The position numbers and the translations under genes are program-made. A DNA stretch of 64,000 bases from Ephemerocybe angulata (lineage: Eukaryota; Basidiomycota; Agaricomycetes; Agaricales; Psathyrellaceae): the NCBI GenBank assembly GCA_013368325.1, contig JAACJK010000066.1, forward strand, positions 186,001 to 250,000, read 5' to 3'. Positions within the stretch are counted from its first letter, which is position 1, and each line of letters opens with the position of its first letter. The notes beneath the pieces were generated by a model. It was not told where the DNA came from, made no database searches, and worked only from the letters and a program-made list of their open reading frames with translations. Positions 54,700-64,000 of the stretch are shown in pieces.

Positions 54700-56230
54700 C
54701 TATTTCGTCGTCCCGCTATCGTGACTGCACTTACCCTCTCTCTAGTTGTCCTACGCCGCCATCCCCGCCCTACAGACGACGTACTCGCCGAAAAAATGGC
54801 CTGGGAGCGATTTTAGAGGTCAGTCCGCGCGTCCCTCGTTGATCCTCGCGTCGGCTTACCTCTGGCTCCCAATCCCAGCTCAATCGGCCCTAAGTAACGA
54901 CGACGGCATGGCCTGGGTGCTCTACACAGGTGGTGTAGGACTAGAAAGTCAATGGAAGGTTAGAATTCGTGTCTGGACGCCGTGAAGGCCGACGTTGCTT
55001 ACCTCTCGCTCATGTCTGCAGGTCCGACTCAAACTCGCCATCCCACCGCCATCGAGCACTCTCTGCCCATCCGCCGCTCCCACAGCGTCCTGCACATCGT
55101 CTCCCGTGGTCCCGGCATCGTTCTCGACGTCGGGCACAGCAGCTAAGCCTAATGAAGACGAGATGACGGTTAGTGCATCTCTCGCTTCGAAATCGTGAGG
55201 CCTGGGCTTACTTGATCTGTCCCAATCAAGTCTACACATCGTGGGCAACGTGTAGAGTTGTTCTTGAGGCCGCATACAACGCCGACGACGATCCTAGATC
55301 TGCAAATGGGGTGGGAAGAGCGGTCAGTCAGCGTGTCCCTCAACGACGATCGCGTTGGCTTACCTCTGTCCTTTAATCCCAGTTCAATCGGCCATACGCA
55401 GCGTGGCGTCGACACTGGGTGGTCTGCACGGGTGCCACCGCTACGAAACATTGGATCCAAGGTCAGTATCGTTGTCTAATCGTTGTGAAAGATGCTTACC
55501 TCCTGTTCTAGCCAGCAGTCCCAACTCAAACTCGAAATCCCGTCGCCATCGAACGCCCTCCACCCAACGAACCCATCGCACAGCGTCGACATCGTCCTGC
55601 ACGTTGTCTCTCATGGCCCCAGCACCGTTTGAGACGTAGATCACAGCCGCGAAACCTGATGAAGACGAAATTACGGTCAGTGTGTCTCTTCCATCGATAT
55701 CGGGTGGCCTAGACTTACTTTCCCTTGCAATGTCCAGCCAACCCGGTGCCAGACGTCGACGACCACCCATGGAATAGCCTTGAAGTCGCCTCCAACGACG
55801 ACGACGACCCTGCATGCGCCAAGAACACTGTCAGTCACCGTCACACCCCACACCCAAAAGCCAGACTCACCTTGCACTGTACCCTCCCAACCTCGCACTA
55901 CACATCCCACCATCTTCAACCGTGCTTCTCCTCATCGTATCCAACGACCTCGATGACCTCCAGCCCACCACACACAACGTCAAGAACCCTAGAACCACCA
56001 AACAAACGACCAGTCAGCACTGTACACGCCGTGCACAAGCAAAGCAAACCGAACCGCACTCACCGAATCATACCATCTCAGCACCGAGCTCAACGGCGAG
56101 CTCGTCCAAACACACAACGACGACCAAAGCATATCGACGACGACGACGACGACGATGGTGGAGGAGAAAGACGGGATGGAACCTGGGAAATAAACAGACC
56201 GTTTTGAGCGCGTTATCACGGAGGCATTTG
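54700..56230 (+). other. Tandem exon/intron-like modules, spacer 2
   Basis: Diverged duplicate of 45290-46900. The first blocks read well in frame: LSYAAIPALQTTYSPKKWPG, then QSALSNDDGMAWVLYTGGVG, then VRLKLAIPPPSSTLCPSAAP, separated by GTCAGT/GTTAGA...AG intron-like segments. Later blocks carry stops (after PAPFET) and the phase of VYTSWATCRVVLEAAYNADD does not fit the previous block, so an intact gene is doubtful. Confidence 0.4.
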
Positions 56231-59144
56231 GGATAGGGGCTAGGCGCGATACTTACCGAGAGCGCGTCCGTCCGTCCGTCGTGCTCGACGGCGACGACGA
56301 CGGCGGCGGGGTGCACGACGGCAGCACGGGAAGGGGTGCAGAGTGGTGCAGTGCTGGTTAGGCGATGGAGTTGGGAGATGTAGGGTGGAGATTGAGAGCA
56401 AGAGAAGGAAGGGAATGGAGTTGGGATGTTGCTAAGTCCCAAAACTCGTCCAGCTCTTATACGTACCCCACCTCTAGACATCCCCTCCAAGTCTCCTTCC
56501 CACATCCAAAAATACACTCCCTTTTCATTCAACCTTCCGAATTCGCTCGCGCGCCGATACCGTAAGTAATGGATCTCGTTATGCATGCATGAAGTACGCG
56601 CTTCACGCGTCCGACTCTCCTCCTCCCACCCAATCGCACTTCGATCCCCAACGCAACTGACACAGAGCGCCGTGCATCCTGTCACGCTAGCACCTGATGC
56701 CATAACCGGGGTGCCAAGCCCGTGCAGGGATGCGTTATTCGCGCTGAATTCAACGAGCGCTTTCGGCGGCGCGGGTGAGGAGGCAAGGCAGGGATCGCGA
56801 TCGAGAATCTCTAACCTTGGATGGGGTTTTGGTGGGAGGGGGAATGGGGGTGGGATGTGTGGGTGAGGGTGTTGGGTGTGTTGGGAGAGGGATTTTGGGG
56901 GCGATCGGGGAGGTGTTGTTCCAGTGGAGGTCTGGATAGCGCAGACGCGTTTGCGCGCTTGGCCCAAACATCGTCGTCCAGCTACCCGACCAACCCACTC
57001 GCACTACACCCACCCACCCTATAACATACCTCTAACCCCTAACTACCAAACCTTCCATACTCCGAGCCCATTCCCATTAGCACTCGGTTATCGCGATATC
57101 TCACATACATACATCTGAGTTAACGACTCCTCTTGACTTCTCCCCATCCCTCGCTCCGAGCACCGAATGAACGCGAAATTTTCTGTGTGACGGGATGTGT
57201 AAGATCTTCGGGTATATTTTAGTGTGTGAAGGTACGTACGTGTGTGTTTGGGATGGTCGTTGAGGCGATACGGAGTTTGGGATGGGTGGATGTGTGAATG
57301 GGGAGGGCGAGGAGGGCGAGGTTGGCGTATGATAGTTTGGTGGGGTTGTGCGATGCTCGATGTCGGTTGGGGTACAGGAGTACTCAGAGCTCGTAGTATA
57401 CATAGACCATACTACTATACATACCTTTAGACATGTAAATCTATATCTACGAGCGCGAAACCATAGACGCGCGAATCTCGATGCCTTCATCAAAGCAACG
57501 TTCGGACTTCAATACACCAAGTCCCCAACAACAAGCTCGCTCACACAGCTGTCTTGTGTTACTCACGTACATAGCCCAAGGGTAAATATAGAATATGTAT
57601 GGTAGAATGTTCAGGTACCCGGTTGCATGGGTACGTAGCTTGGATGCGACTCCAGCGCGCGAGGAGTCTGGGGCGGGGATATTGACTTCGCGTTTGGTGC
57701 TCGGTCGTTCCTTGACTCGACTGCCTGCGCGGATGTGCGGGGTACATATCTCGCTCGTACATTCTATAGAGGTATATACTGCACGCTCTCAGCATGCTGG
57801 AAATGAAGTTATTTGAGGTGCGATCCCAAACGGAGTCCGGGCATCGCGCTTTCGCACTTGAAGCATAGCGCCGCTCCTCTCACACCAATCTATCTTCCGT
57901 TTGACATGCATAGATACTCGGCTGACAGACCAATTGCATCAATCGTAAGGCGTACGTACATGCATATCCCACACGGATTTGGAGTTCTGTGGTGAAGTCG
58001 GATCGGAGGAATGGATGGATGGTCTTGGGCATTCTCGCACGTATGTTGGACTTTCTTTGTTGAATCCGAGTATGATTCGTGTAATGAAATCCATTTGGTT
58101 GGTATGGTAGACTGAGCGTAGATCTGGGGCTATGTATGGGTATAGTGGATAGATGGGCTATGGTATGGTGTGATTGTGGTGGCAAGTACGAAGGAAGGGA
58201 TGTGTTTGTTGGGTTTAGAGTCTCCGGTACGGCGAAGTTGCATTTTGCGTATTGAGCGCGGGTTAGTTCAACAGGGACATTCCGAGTACGCAGTAACATA
58301 ACCTTGAATACTGATACTTACTTATACACGAAACTTACTCAGTAAAGTCAGCGACAACTTGATCCTTAACCGTACGGAACCTCAAGCATGTTGCAACATC
58401 TCCCCCAACGCTTATTTCATTTCTGTGCTCAGAACTTCGTTCTATTCATTCTACTTCACTAATATACATTACACGTATGCCTACACTACATATCCTACCA
58501 CATACAGACCCCCAGAAGTCCACTAACACGCCAAACGAGCCAAACTGGAAATAAGCGCCCGTTAAGCGCCAACCCGCGCTGCGCGGCCGCGTCTCATTCC
58601 GGACTTTTATCGCATGCTAGTGCCACGAAGCACAGAGCTTACTCTACCAAGCATATCTCCGAGACATTGGAACTCTAAATTACCCAGGCAACGCAACTCA
58701 GGAGGCAGAACTGAACGTAAGTAACCGCGCCGGAAGCGCCCACTGCCCGTGTGCGTGCATTGACACCGACGGCAGTCCTTGACGTCAACGTCAACGTCGC
58801 GCGAATTAGAGTTCTCGCGTCCTAAATGAGACGGTGACGACGACGCCGTAAGTGGGTTGGGCCTGGGATGCCGTGGCGCGTGTGTCGTTGTGCGCTTGTG
58901 GTTGGACGCGGTTGGATGCTGTTGGGCGGGAATCGGTTGGGCCGTTGGTGTTGGCAGAGTGTGGGGCATCGATGCAAAGGTTGTAGGTGAGTGAGAGATC
59001 GTATGTGATTACTATGGGGTGGGTACGTACGCAGTGGAGAGTTGGACGGGTGTTTGATGCAGACGCGTCAACTTGCGCGCGCGGCGTCGTTGGGCTCCCG
59101 GTCAAAGTCTAAAGTAAATATAGGTCAGGGGAGCTCATGGCAGC
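56231..59144. other. Spacer 2, diverged duplicate of 46.9-49.86 kb, no gene recognised
   Basis: Alignable with spacer 1 throughout; see 46901-49857. Minus-strand frames such as NNASLHGLGTPVMASGASVT are shared but unassigned. Confidence 0.5.
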
Positions 59145-62100
59145 GAATCAGTGACGTACGGAGGGTATTTGAAGACGGGGATAGCGAAGACTGTATGGAA
59201 ATGATCCCCGTGAGCAAGGGCCGGCCGAATCAGGAAAGCAAACTTACCAGACATTGCGCCCCGCGTGCGGGGCGTGTGGGACGACGAAGACTATACAGAA
59301 TTGATTCCCATGAGCTGGGTTGCGTAGATTAGGAAGCCGAGGAATGACTTACAGTGCTCAGATGGCAAAGACTGTATAGAAACGCGTCCCGCGAGGGACG
59401 TGTTGCCTGGCCGATTCGAGTCTGGGAGTGCCGCAATGATGCGGTATCACTAGTCAAGCCTTTCCCGCCAGTTAGTGCCAAATACACGCATCCGAGTATT
59501 ACGACGACGTACCTATCAGCCCACTAATTTGATTGGCCCATCAAAGAGAGGAACCGGCGCTTGCGCCGGTTTATCGGTACCCAGAATGACAAAGACTATA
59601 CAGAAATAAATCCGGTGAGCAGAAGACAAACGGGGCAAAGAGAGCTAAGGGGGACTAACCGGGCTCGTATCCCTAACGTCTTCCATCCAGCGTTCGCCTT
59701 GGGGTCAAAACACGCACCTATAAGTCCACCCGAGCGGAACCGGCGCTTGCGCCGGTTTCGCGTCCGTCGTCCGCCATCCAATTCTCCCGCGAGTCTTCAG
59801 CGTGCGTCCGGTACGCCAATCTTGGATTCCACGATCGGGGAGTCTGACAGTTCATGTCAGAAAGGGATTAGATGGTGATTGACATGGTGTGCTCACTATT
59901 TTGGCGCGTCGTGAGAGTCAGCTTTCGCGATTCCGCAACAGAAATGCTTCCGGGAAACGGGGTCAAGTCGCAGGCGTACTGTGAACGGCGCGCTGAGATA
60001 TACGTGAGTTGAAGGACATAGATAGAGGGAATTTGTGACGTACCCGGAACACCCCATGTCGCCATTCCGCAATGGAAATCCTTCCGGGAAAAGCACCAGG
60101 CCGCTTGCGCCCTGGTGTCAAATCTAAACGCTGTGAGTATGGGGCGCCGAATGTGGGGTGAGAGCTTGCCTTCGTGGATCGCGGCGAGGATTTGGTCGTT
60201 TTGCGACAGAAATGCGTCCCGTGAGCGGGAGTTACAAACTCTGAGCTGTGGAATATGTGGGTTAGGGTGTCCTTGGGATATTAGATGTGTAGATGTAGAT
60301 GTGCCTTTGTTGTGAGGCCTTCGCCGTTCCACGATAGAAATCCTCCCGCCGAGCAAATCGGATGAAGACCGAGGCGAGAATGGGAACGACTCACCGGCGT
60401 GAGTCCAGAAACAGAGTCAAGCGTCGTGGCGGCAGCATTCTTGCCTATTCCGGCGTCCAGCGATTGAGGGACGTGCTTGTAATGCGGGTTGCCAAATTGT
60501 GATTTTTCGCGTTCGTGAGGTCGAGGTTACGTGCTGTACTGAGGTCTGTGCGCCCCGTAGGAATAGTCAGCGCAGGCACGGAAAAGCCAGAAGTCCACAG
60601 CACAATTCACCACATACACAACCCACGGCCTCAAAGTCCATTGAGGTGTCGACGTGCTTGAACGAGCTCCTGGTGGATAGTCCATCCAGAATCGAGGACT
60701 TCTCAAGAATGGAGTTTGAAATTAGGTAGAGTATAGGCGTTGCGGCGATGTGTGGTGCAAGTGTGGTGAGAGGTGGGAATCGAAGTGGTGAAGGAAAATG
60801 ACACGAGTTAGGAAGAAAGAATGACGCGACAAACCGAGCTGACTCGGGAACGCGGATGAGTCGGAGCTCGGGAATTGTTTGTGGGTCCGGGAGAAGTGTA
60901 TTGCATATCAATTCAGTTTTTAGGGTCTACGGTACATCTCCGTCGCCTCTCCGTGCATATTGCCCCAGCTATCTACAATGTAACTCTATAATGCAAGATA
61001 TAAACACCTAGGTAAGAGAAATCAGTAAAGCTGCTCAAGGGAGGGAGGGGAGGAGAGTGGACACAGCTCACGGAATACCGCAAGCAATGAGACCATGCAT
61101 CACGTCCGGAGGTAAGCAAGTCAGTAAAAATAGGTTCCCTCAGAGGCAAGTTTCTGCACCTTGGACTGCTAGAGAAGGGTGAGTGTGCCCTCTATGTGCT
61201 CTTATCATTTATCTTTCCAGTGCCAGTGGAAAGATAGAATGGATAAGAGCAGGGGAGTACCGACTTAGAAGAGGCCCAACGTAACCTGAACGTAACTCAC
61301 CTTAGCCGAGACAGACCGAATAGCGCCCATGCTCGCGCACGGACCATGAAGTTGGGTATATATACAGGGTGCTCTAGCCCTGTTCCGTTACGCTGTCCCG
61401 TCATGTTGCTTGCCCATCCTGTATAGTCCACGTCCGTCCGTCATGTCGTCTGCCCCTCCTGTATCGTAGATAGACCCCCTTCGGCCCCGGCGAGTGGAGG
61501 ACGCATGGCGTCCCTCTGCTCGTCGGGGCCAGCATGAAGGGGGCCGTGTGAAATTGCACCTATGAAAAATCGCTGAAAGTTCGCTCTATGAACACAGCCA
61601 CAGGGGAGGGAGGGAGCAAGAGCAGCCATCAGTCTTCAGCCACCCATCATCAGACAGAGCACAGCCATCACACGCGCAGGCAATTGCATCCAAGGCACGA
61701 AGTAATATTAAAAAGTCCATAACAGGTAGACAACATCACTCAAGCAAAGAACAGCGCCGAGAGCACAACACCAAAGAGCGTCACCCCGGACACAGCAACC
61801 GCATCCGCGCCGTTCCCAGCCGTCGACGATCCACCAGTCGCAGCCGCGCCCCCACTCGTCGTCGTCCTGCTCGTCGTCCCACTCGTCGCCGCCTTGGTGG
61901 TCGTCGTGCTGCTCGCCCCCGCAGCGGCCACCGTCGGCAACGCCGCATAAATCACCGAGCTCGTCTGCGTCACACAATTGCTGCTCGCCGGCACCCTCGC
62001 CGTATACGGCATAGTGCTAATAGCGCCCAAACTCTCCGGCGGCTGCGTATACGTGCGCACCTGCCCGTCCACGGTGTACGTGCCCGGGAAGTCCTGGTTC

Positions 62101-62183
62101 TCGCCCTCGCAGCTCTCGAAGACGCCGGTCACCGCGTTGTTGGGCGCGTTGTAGGCACACCCGATGCGGTCGAAGACGTGCTC
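59145..62183. repeat. Near-identical 3.04-kb duplicated tract, right copy
   Basis: Second copy of 49858-52896, including the eight-motif array (59186-60354), both hairpins (61198-61250, 61475-61543) and most of the last exon of glycoprotein copy 3. Confidence 0.85.
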
Positions 62184-63710
62184 ACAGAAGTGCTTTGCGT
62201 TCGGGCCGTTCGGGTCGCATGCCTTCAGGCAGAAGGCGTTTCCGCCGATGAAGTTGTGCCATTCGACGACTTGCTCGTACCGGTTGTTGTACGCGTTGGA
62301 GTAGATGACGCCGCCCATGGGGTTGCCGCGCTGCGAGAGTTGAGTTAGCATCGGAAACGGGCGCTTAAAAGCGAAAGGTAAAGAGACGCAAAATCAAACG
62401 ATCTCCAACGAGGAGGATCGTTATGAGTGAAGCTCGGGCACACTCATGGCAAAGAAGATCTGAGCAAGGAAATGAGGTGCGCGATTAAACTTACACTTCG
62501 CACAAGCTCAAGGCACCCGCCGGCAGAACAGGCGCCCATCAAACTTTGCCAGCGCGGCGCGTGCTGCTGCGCACCTTCCGTACGAAAGGGCAGCAGACGG
62601 CGTAACTCGAGGGCCTACTCGAGCCTCGTTGTGAAATCAAAATAATCAATAGCCACAACGCATATCGCGACGAGCCCAATTGCAACAAACACGAAAACTC
62701 GGATTGAACTCGGGCCCGTGGTCGTAAGCGCTCGACCTTTGCCATAGCACCCGGACAGTTATCGCTGATCACGAGTCCAATCGAGCTGCGATGAAACGCG
62801 AAGTCCGTTGTGATATCAGGCGGCCAAGCCATGATACGGGCTTGGCCTCTCCTCGGGGGACACGGGTATAGGAGGCCGTACGTGCATGATTGCGGATGCA
62901 CGAGATCCGGCGTGTGGGGCGATGGGCAAGGACGAGAAAGGGAGAGAAGAAAATGGCAGGGGGCCGCCAGAGCGCGCACGAAACAGAACCAAGAACAAAA
63001 CAAAGCAAAAGAATGGAAGGGAGGGACGAAGCAAACGGACGAAAGGGCGAAGACACTCACGAGATCCGCGCCGTGGGGGTCCATCTCTCCTCCCCAGTCC
63101 TCAGGGAGCATATTGAGGAACGTCTGGTCAATGAAGCCCACAGCCTGAACATAGTCAGGCGTCTTCATCCACTGCACACCTTTCAGCGCGCCGGCGGGGA
63201 TGAGGCGGGTGCCGTGCCCGGGCTTGGTGCACCACGCGACCATCTCGCCTTCGATGGAGCCGACGTCCTTGCCATACTCGGGGGGAGCCCACAAGCAGAA
63301 GTCTGGTATATTCATCAGCAAAGGCCAGAAAGGGAAAGGGGATCGTGCGCACCGTCGATGGAGTTGAAGTAGGAGGTCTGGCAGAGGGATTTTTGGCCCT
63401 CGGTGGTGCTGTTGCAGATGTTGTATCCGAGTTGGTTGCCACGGATGAGTCCGACGTCCGTGTCGACCTTGTAGGGAAGGGACTCGGGGGTCGGGAAGCG
63501 CTTGTCCGCGAGGGGCGTTGCGGGGTAGGTCGACTGCGCGGGGGCCGCGGTCGTAGGCGCAGCAGTCGTCGTGCTGGCCGTGGTGGTGGTGGTTGCACTG
63601 CTGGTGCCGCTGCTGCTCGTAGTGCTGGTGGTCCCAGTTCCCTGGGCAAGGGCAACCGAGGCGCCGAGGGCGAGCGCAAAGAGTCTAGAGAAAAGAGCGA
63701 CGGAGAACAT
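61740..63710 (-). CDS. Macrophage-activating-glycoprotein-like GPI protein, copy 3 (intact, 396 aa)
   Basis: Exons 63710-63353, 63302-63061 and 62330-61740, phases consistent (397 codons). The ATG starts a clear signal peptide, MFSVALFSRLFALALGASV ending ALAQ. A Thr/Ser/Ala-rich stretch (TTTTTASTTTAAPTTAAPA) and STYPATPLADKRFPTPESL (KR may be a processing site) follow. The cysteine-containing domain has CNSTTEGQKSLCQTSYFNS, DFCLWAPPEYGKDVG, NAFCLKACDPNGPNAKHFCE, DRIGCAYNAPNNAVTGVFES and TYTVDGQVRTYTQPPESLGA. The end is a Ser/Thr stalk and hydrophobic GPI signal. It is predicted to sit on the cell wall or membrane. This is the only copy with a complete 5' end and the only one lacking the 51-nt intron. 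Intron 2 here is 730 nt. Confidence 0.8.
62701..62757 (-). ncRNA. Conserved tRNA-like element in the long intron of glycoprotein copy 3
   Basis: GGGTGCTATGGCAAAGG, GCGCTTACGACC and GAGTTCAATCC in order; here GGTCG/CGACC can form a stem with an 8-nt loop. Same caveats as copy 1. Confidence 0.3.
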
Positions 63711-63841
63711 CTCGTTCAGGGAGACGTCAATAGGTGGTGCTGGTTAGCGTGAAAGGGAGCAACGCCCTGTGAGAAGGTTCAAGGGAGGGAGATGAATGGA
63801 TCGTGGGGTGTTGTTGCGGGTCGATCGAGCTTCTTTTTAGG
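63711..63841 (-). promoter_or_regulatory. Putative promoter and leader of glycoprotein copy 3
   Basis: On minus, a TATA-like CTAAAAA lies about 125 bp upstream of the ATG, followed by a pyrimidine-rich leader (CATCTCCCTCCCTTGAACC), a common fungal arrangement. Copies 1 and 2 do not have this sequence. Confidence 0.45.
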
Positions 63842-64000
63842 CAGGCCGCGAACAAACAAGACCGCCCGGAAAGGGCAGGGCCCAAGATATTCCAAGCTGA
63901 TGCCGCGGGCGTCTGCGTTTCTTGGATCCTCCGAGCCAAGCCCGACTTGCTCGCCTGTTTCTGTATCCGCCGCCGTCCGTCCGTCCGAGCCAGCCCGGTT

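Noticed and set aside
1..64000. CRISPR arrays, rRNA genes, bacterial-style operons
   Set aside because: Eukaryotic sequence; no regularly spaced identical repeats or rRNA signatures seen. No standard tRNA cloverleaf was found either.

Overview
The window looks like accessory, repeat-rich DNA from an Agaricomycete (mushroom-forming basidiomycete). Genes are cut by many 48-65 nt introns with GT(A/G)(A/C)G donors and CT(T/A)AC branch sites. Transposase families typical of these fungi (Plavaka, KDZ) are present, and several lineage-restricted mushroom families recur (F-box, ULD, TET/JBP-like dioxygenase, GPI-anchored 'macrophage activating glycoprotein'). I cannot name the species.

Layout. 1-3631: start of an F-box gene cut by the window edge, then two (perhaps three) tandem paralogs of an uncharacterised protein with a HGHLDFY motif, all on minus. 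3828-20097: a nested transposon stack. A Plavaka transposase gene (minus) is split into an N-terminal part (17374-20097) and a C-terminal part (4313-6242). The split is made by an 11.1 kb element (6243-17373) flanked by a 9-bp direct repeat and bounded by near-perfect 25-bp inverted repeats. That element carries an apparently complete CxC2-KDZ transposase and four further genes, and itself contains a 317-bp hAT-type MITE with a perfect 8-bp target duplication. 20347-23520: a large uncharacterised gene with low-complexity ends. 24380-27300: a decayed Brr2 spliceosomal helicase pseudogene whose two helicase cassettes are in permuted order. 27480-36538: five ordinary-looking multi- or single-exon genes, including a TET/JBP-like 2OG-Fe(II) dioxygenase with all active-site residues visible. 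38248-42468: a pair of paralogs, one with a ubiquitin-like (ULD) domain and one that lost it.

42800-64000 is a tandem array: three copies (minus strand) of a secreted, GPI-anchored glycoprotein gene separated by two related ~7.4 kb spacers. Only the rightmost copy keeps an obvious start codon and signal peptide. The two left copies have lost the start and carry an extra 51-nt intron that the right copy lacks. A 3.04 kb tract (49858-52896 and 59145-62183) looks virtually identical between the last two units while the rest is clearly diverged, suggesting recent gene conversion or unequal exchange, or an assembly duplication. The spacers hold repeated exon/intron-like modules, an eightfold short motif array and strong hairpins.

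The most striking system is the three-layer transposon stack with its multi-gene KDZ element; the second is the glycoprotein array with its structured spacers. Exon boundaries were placed by eye from splice signals, reading frame and paralog comparison; no search was run.
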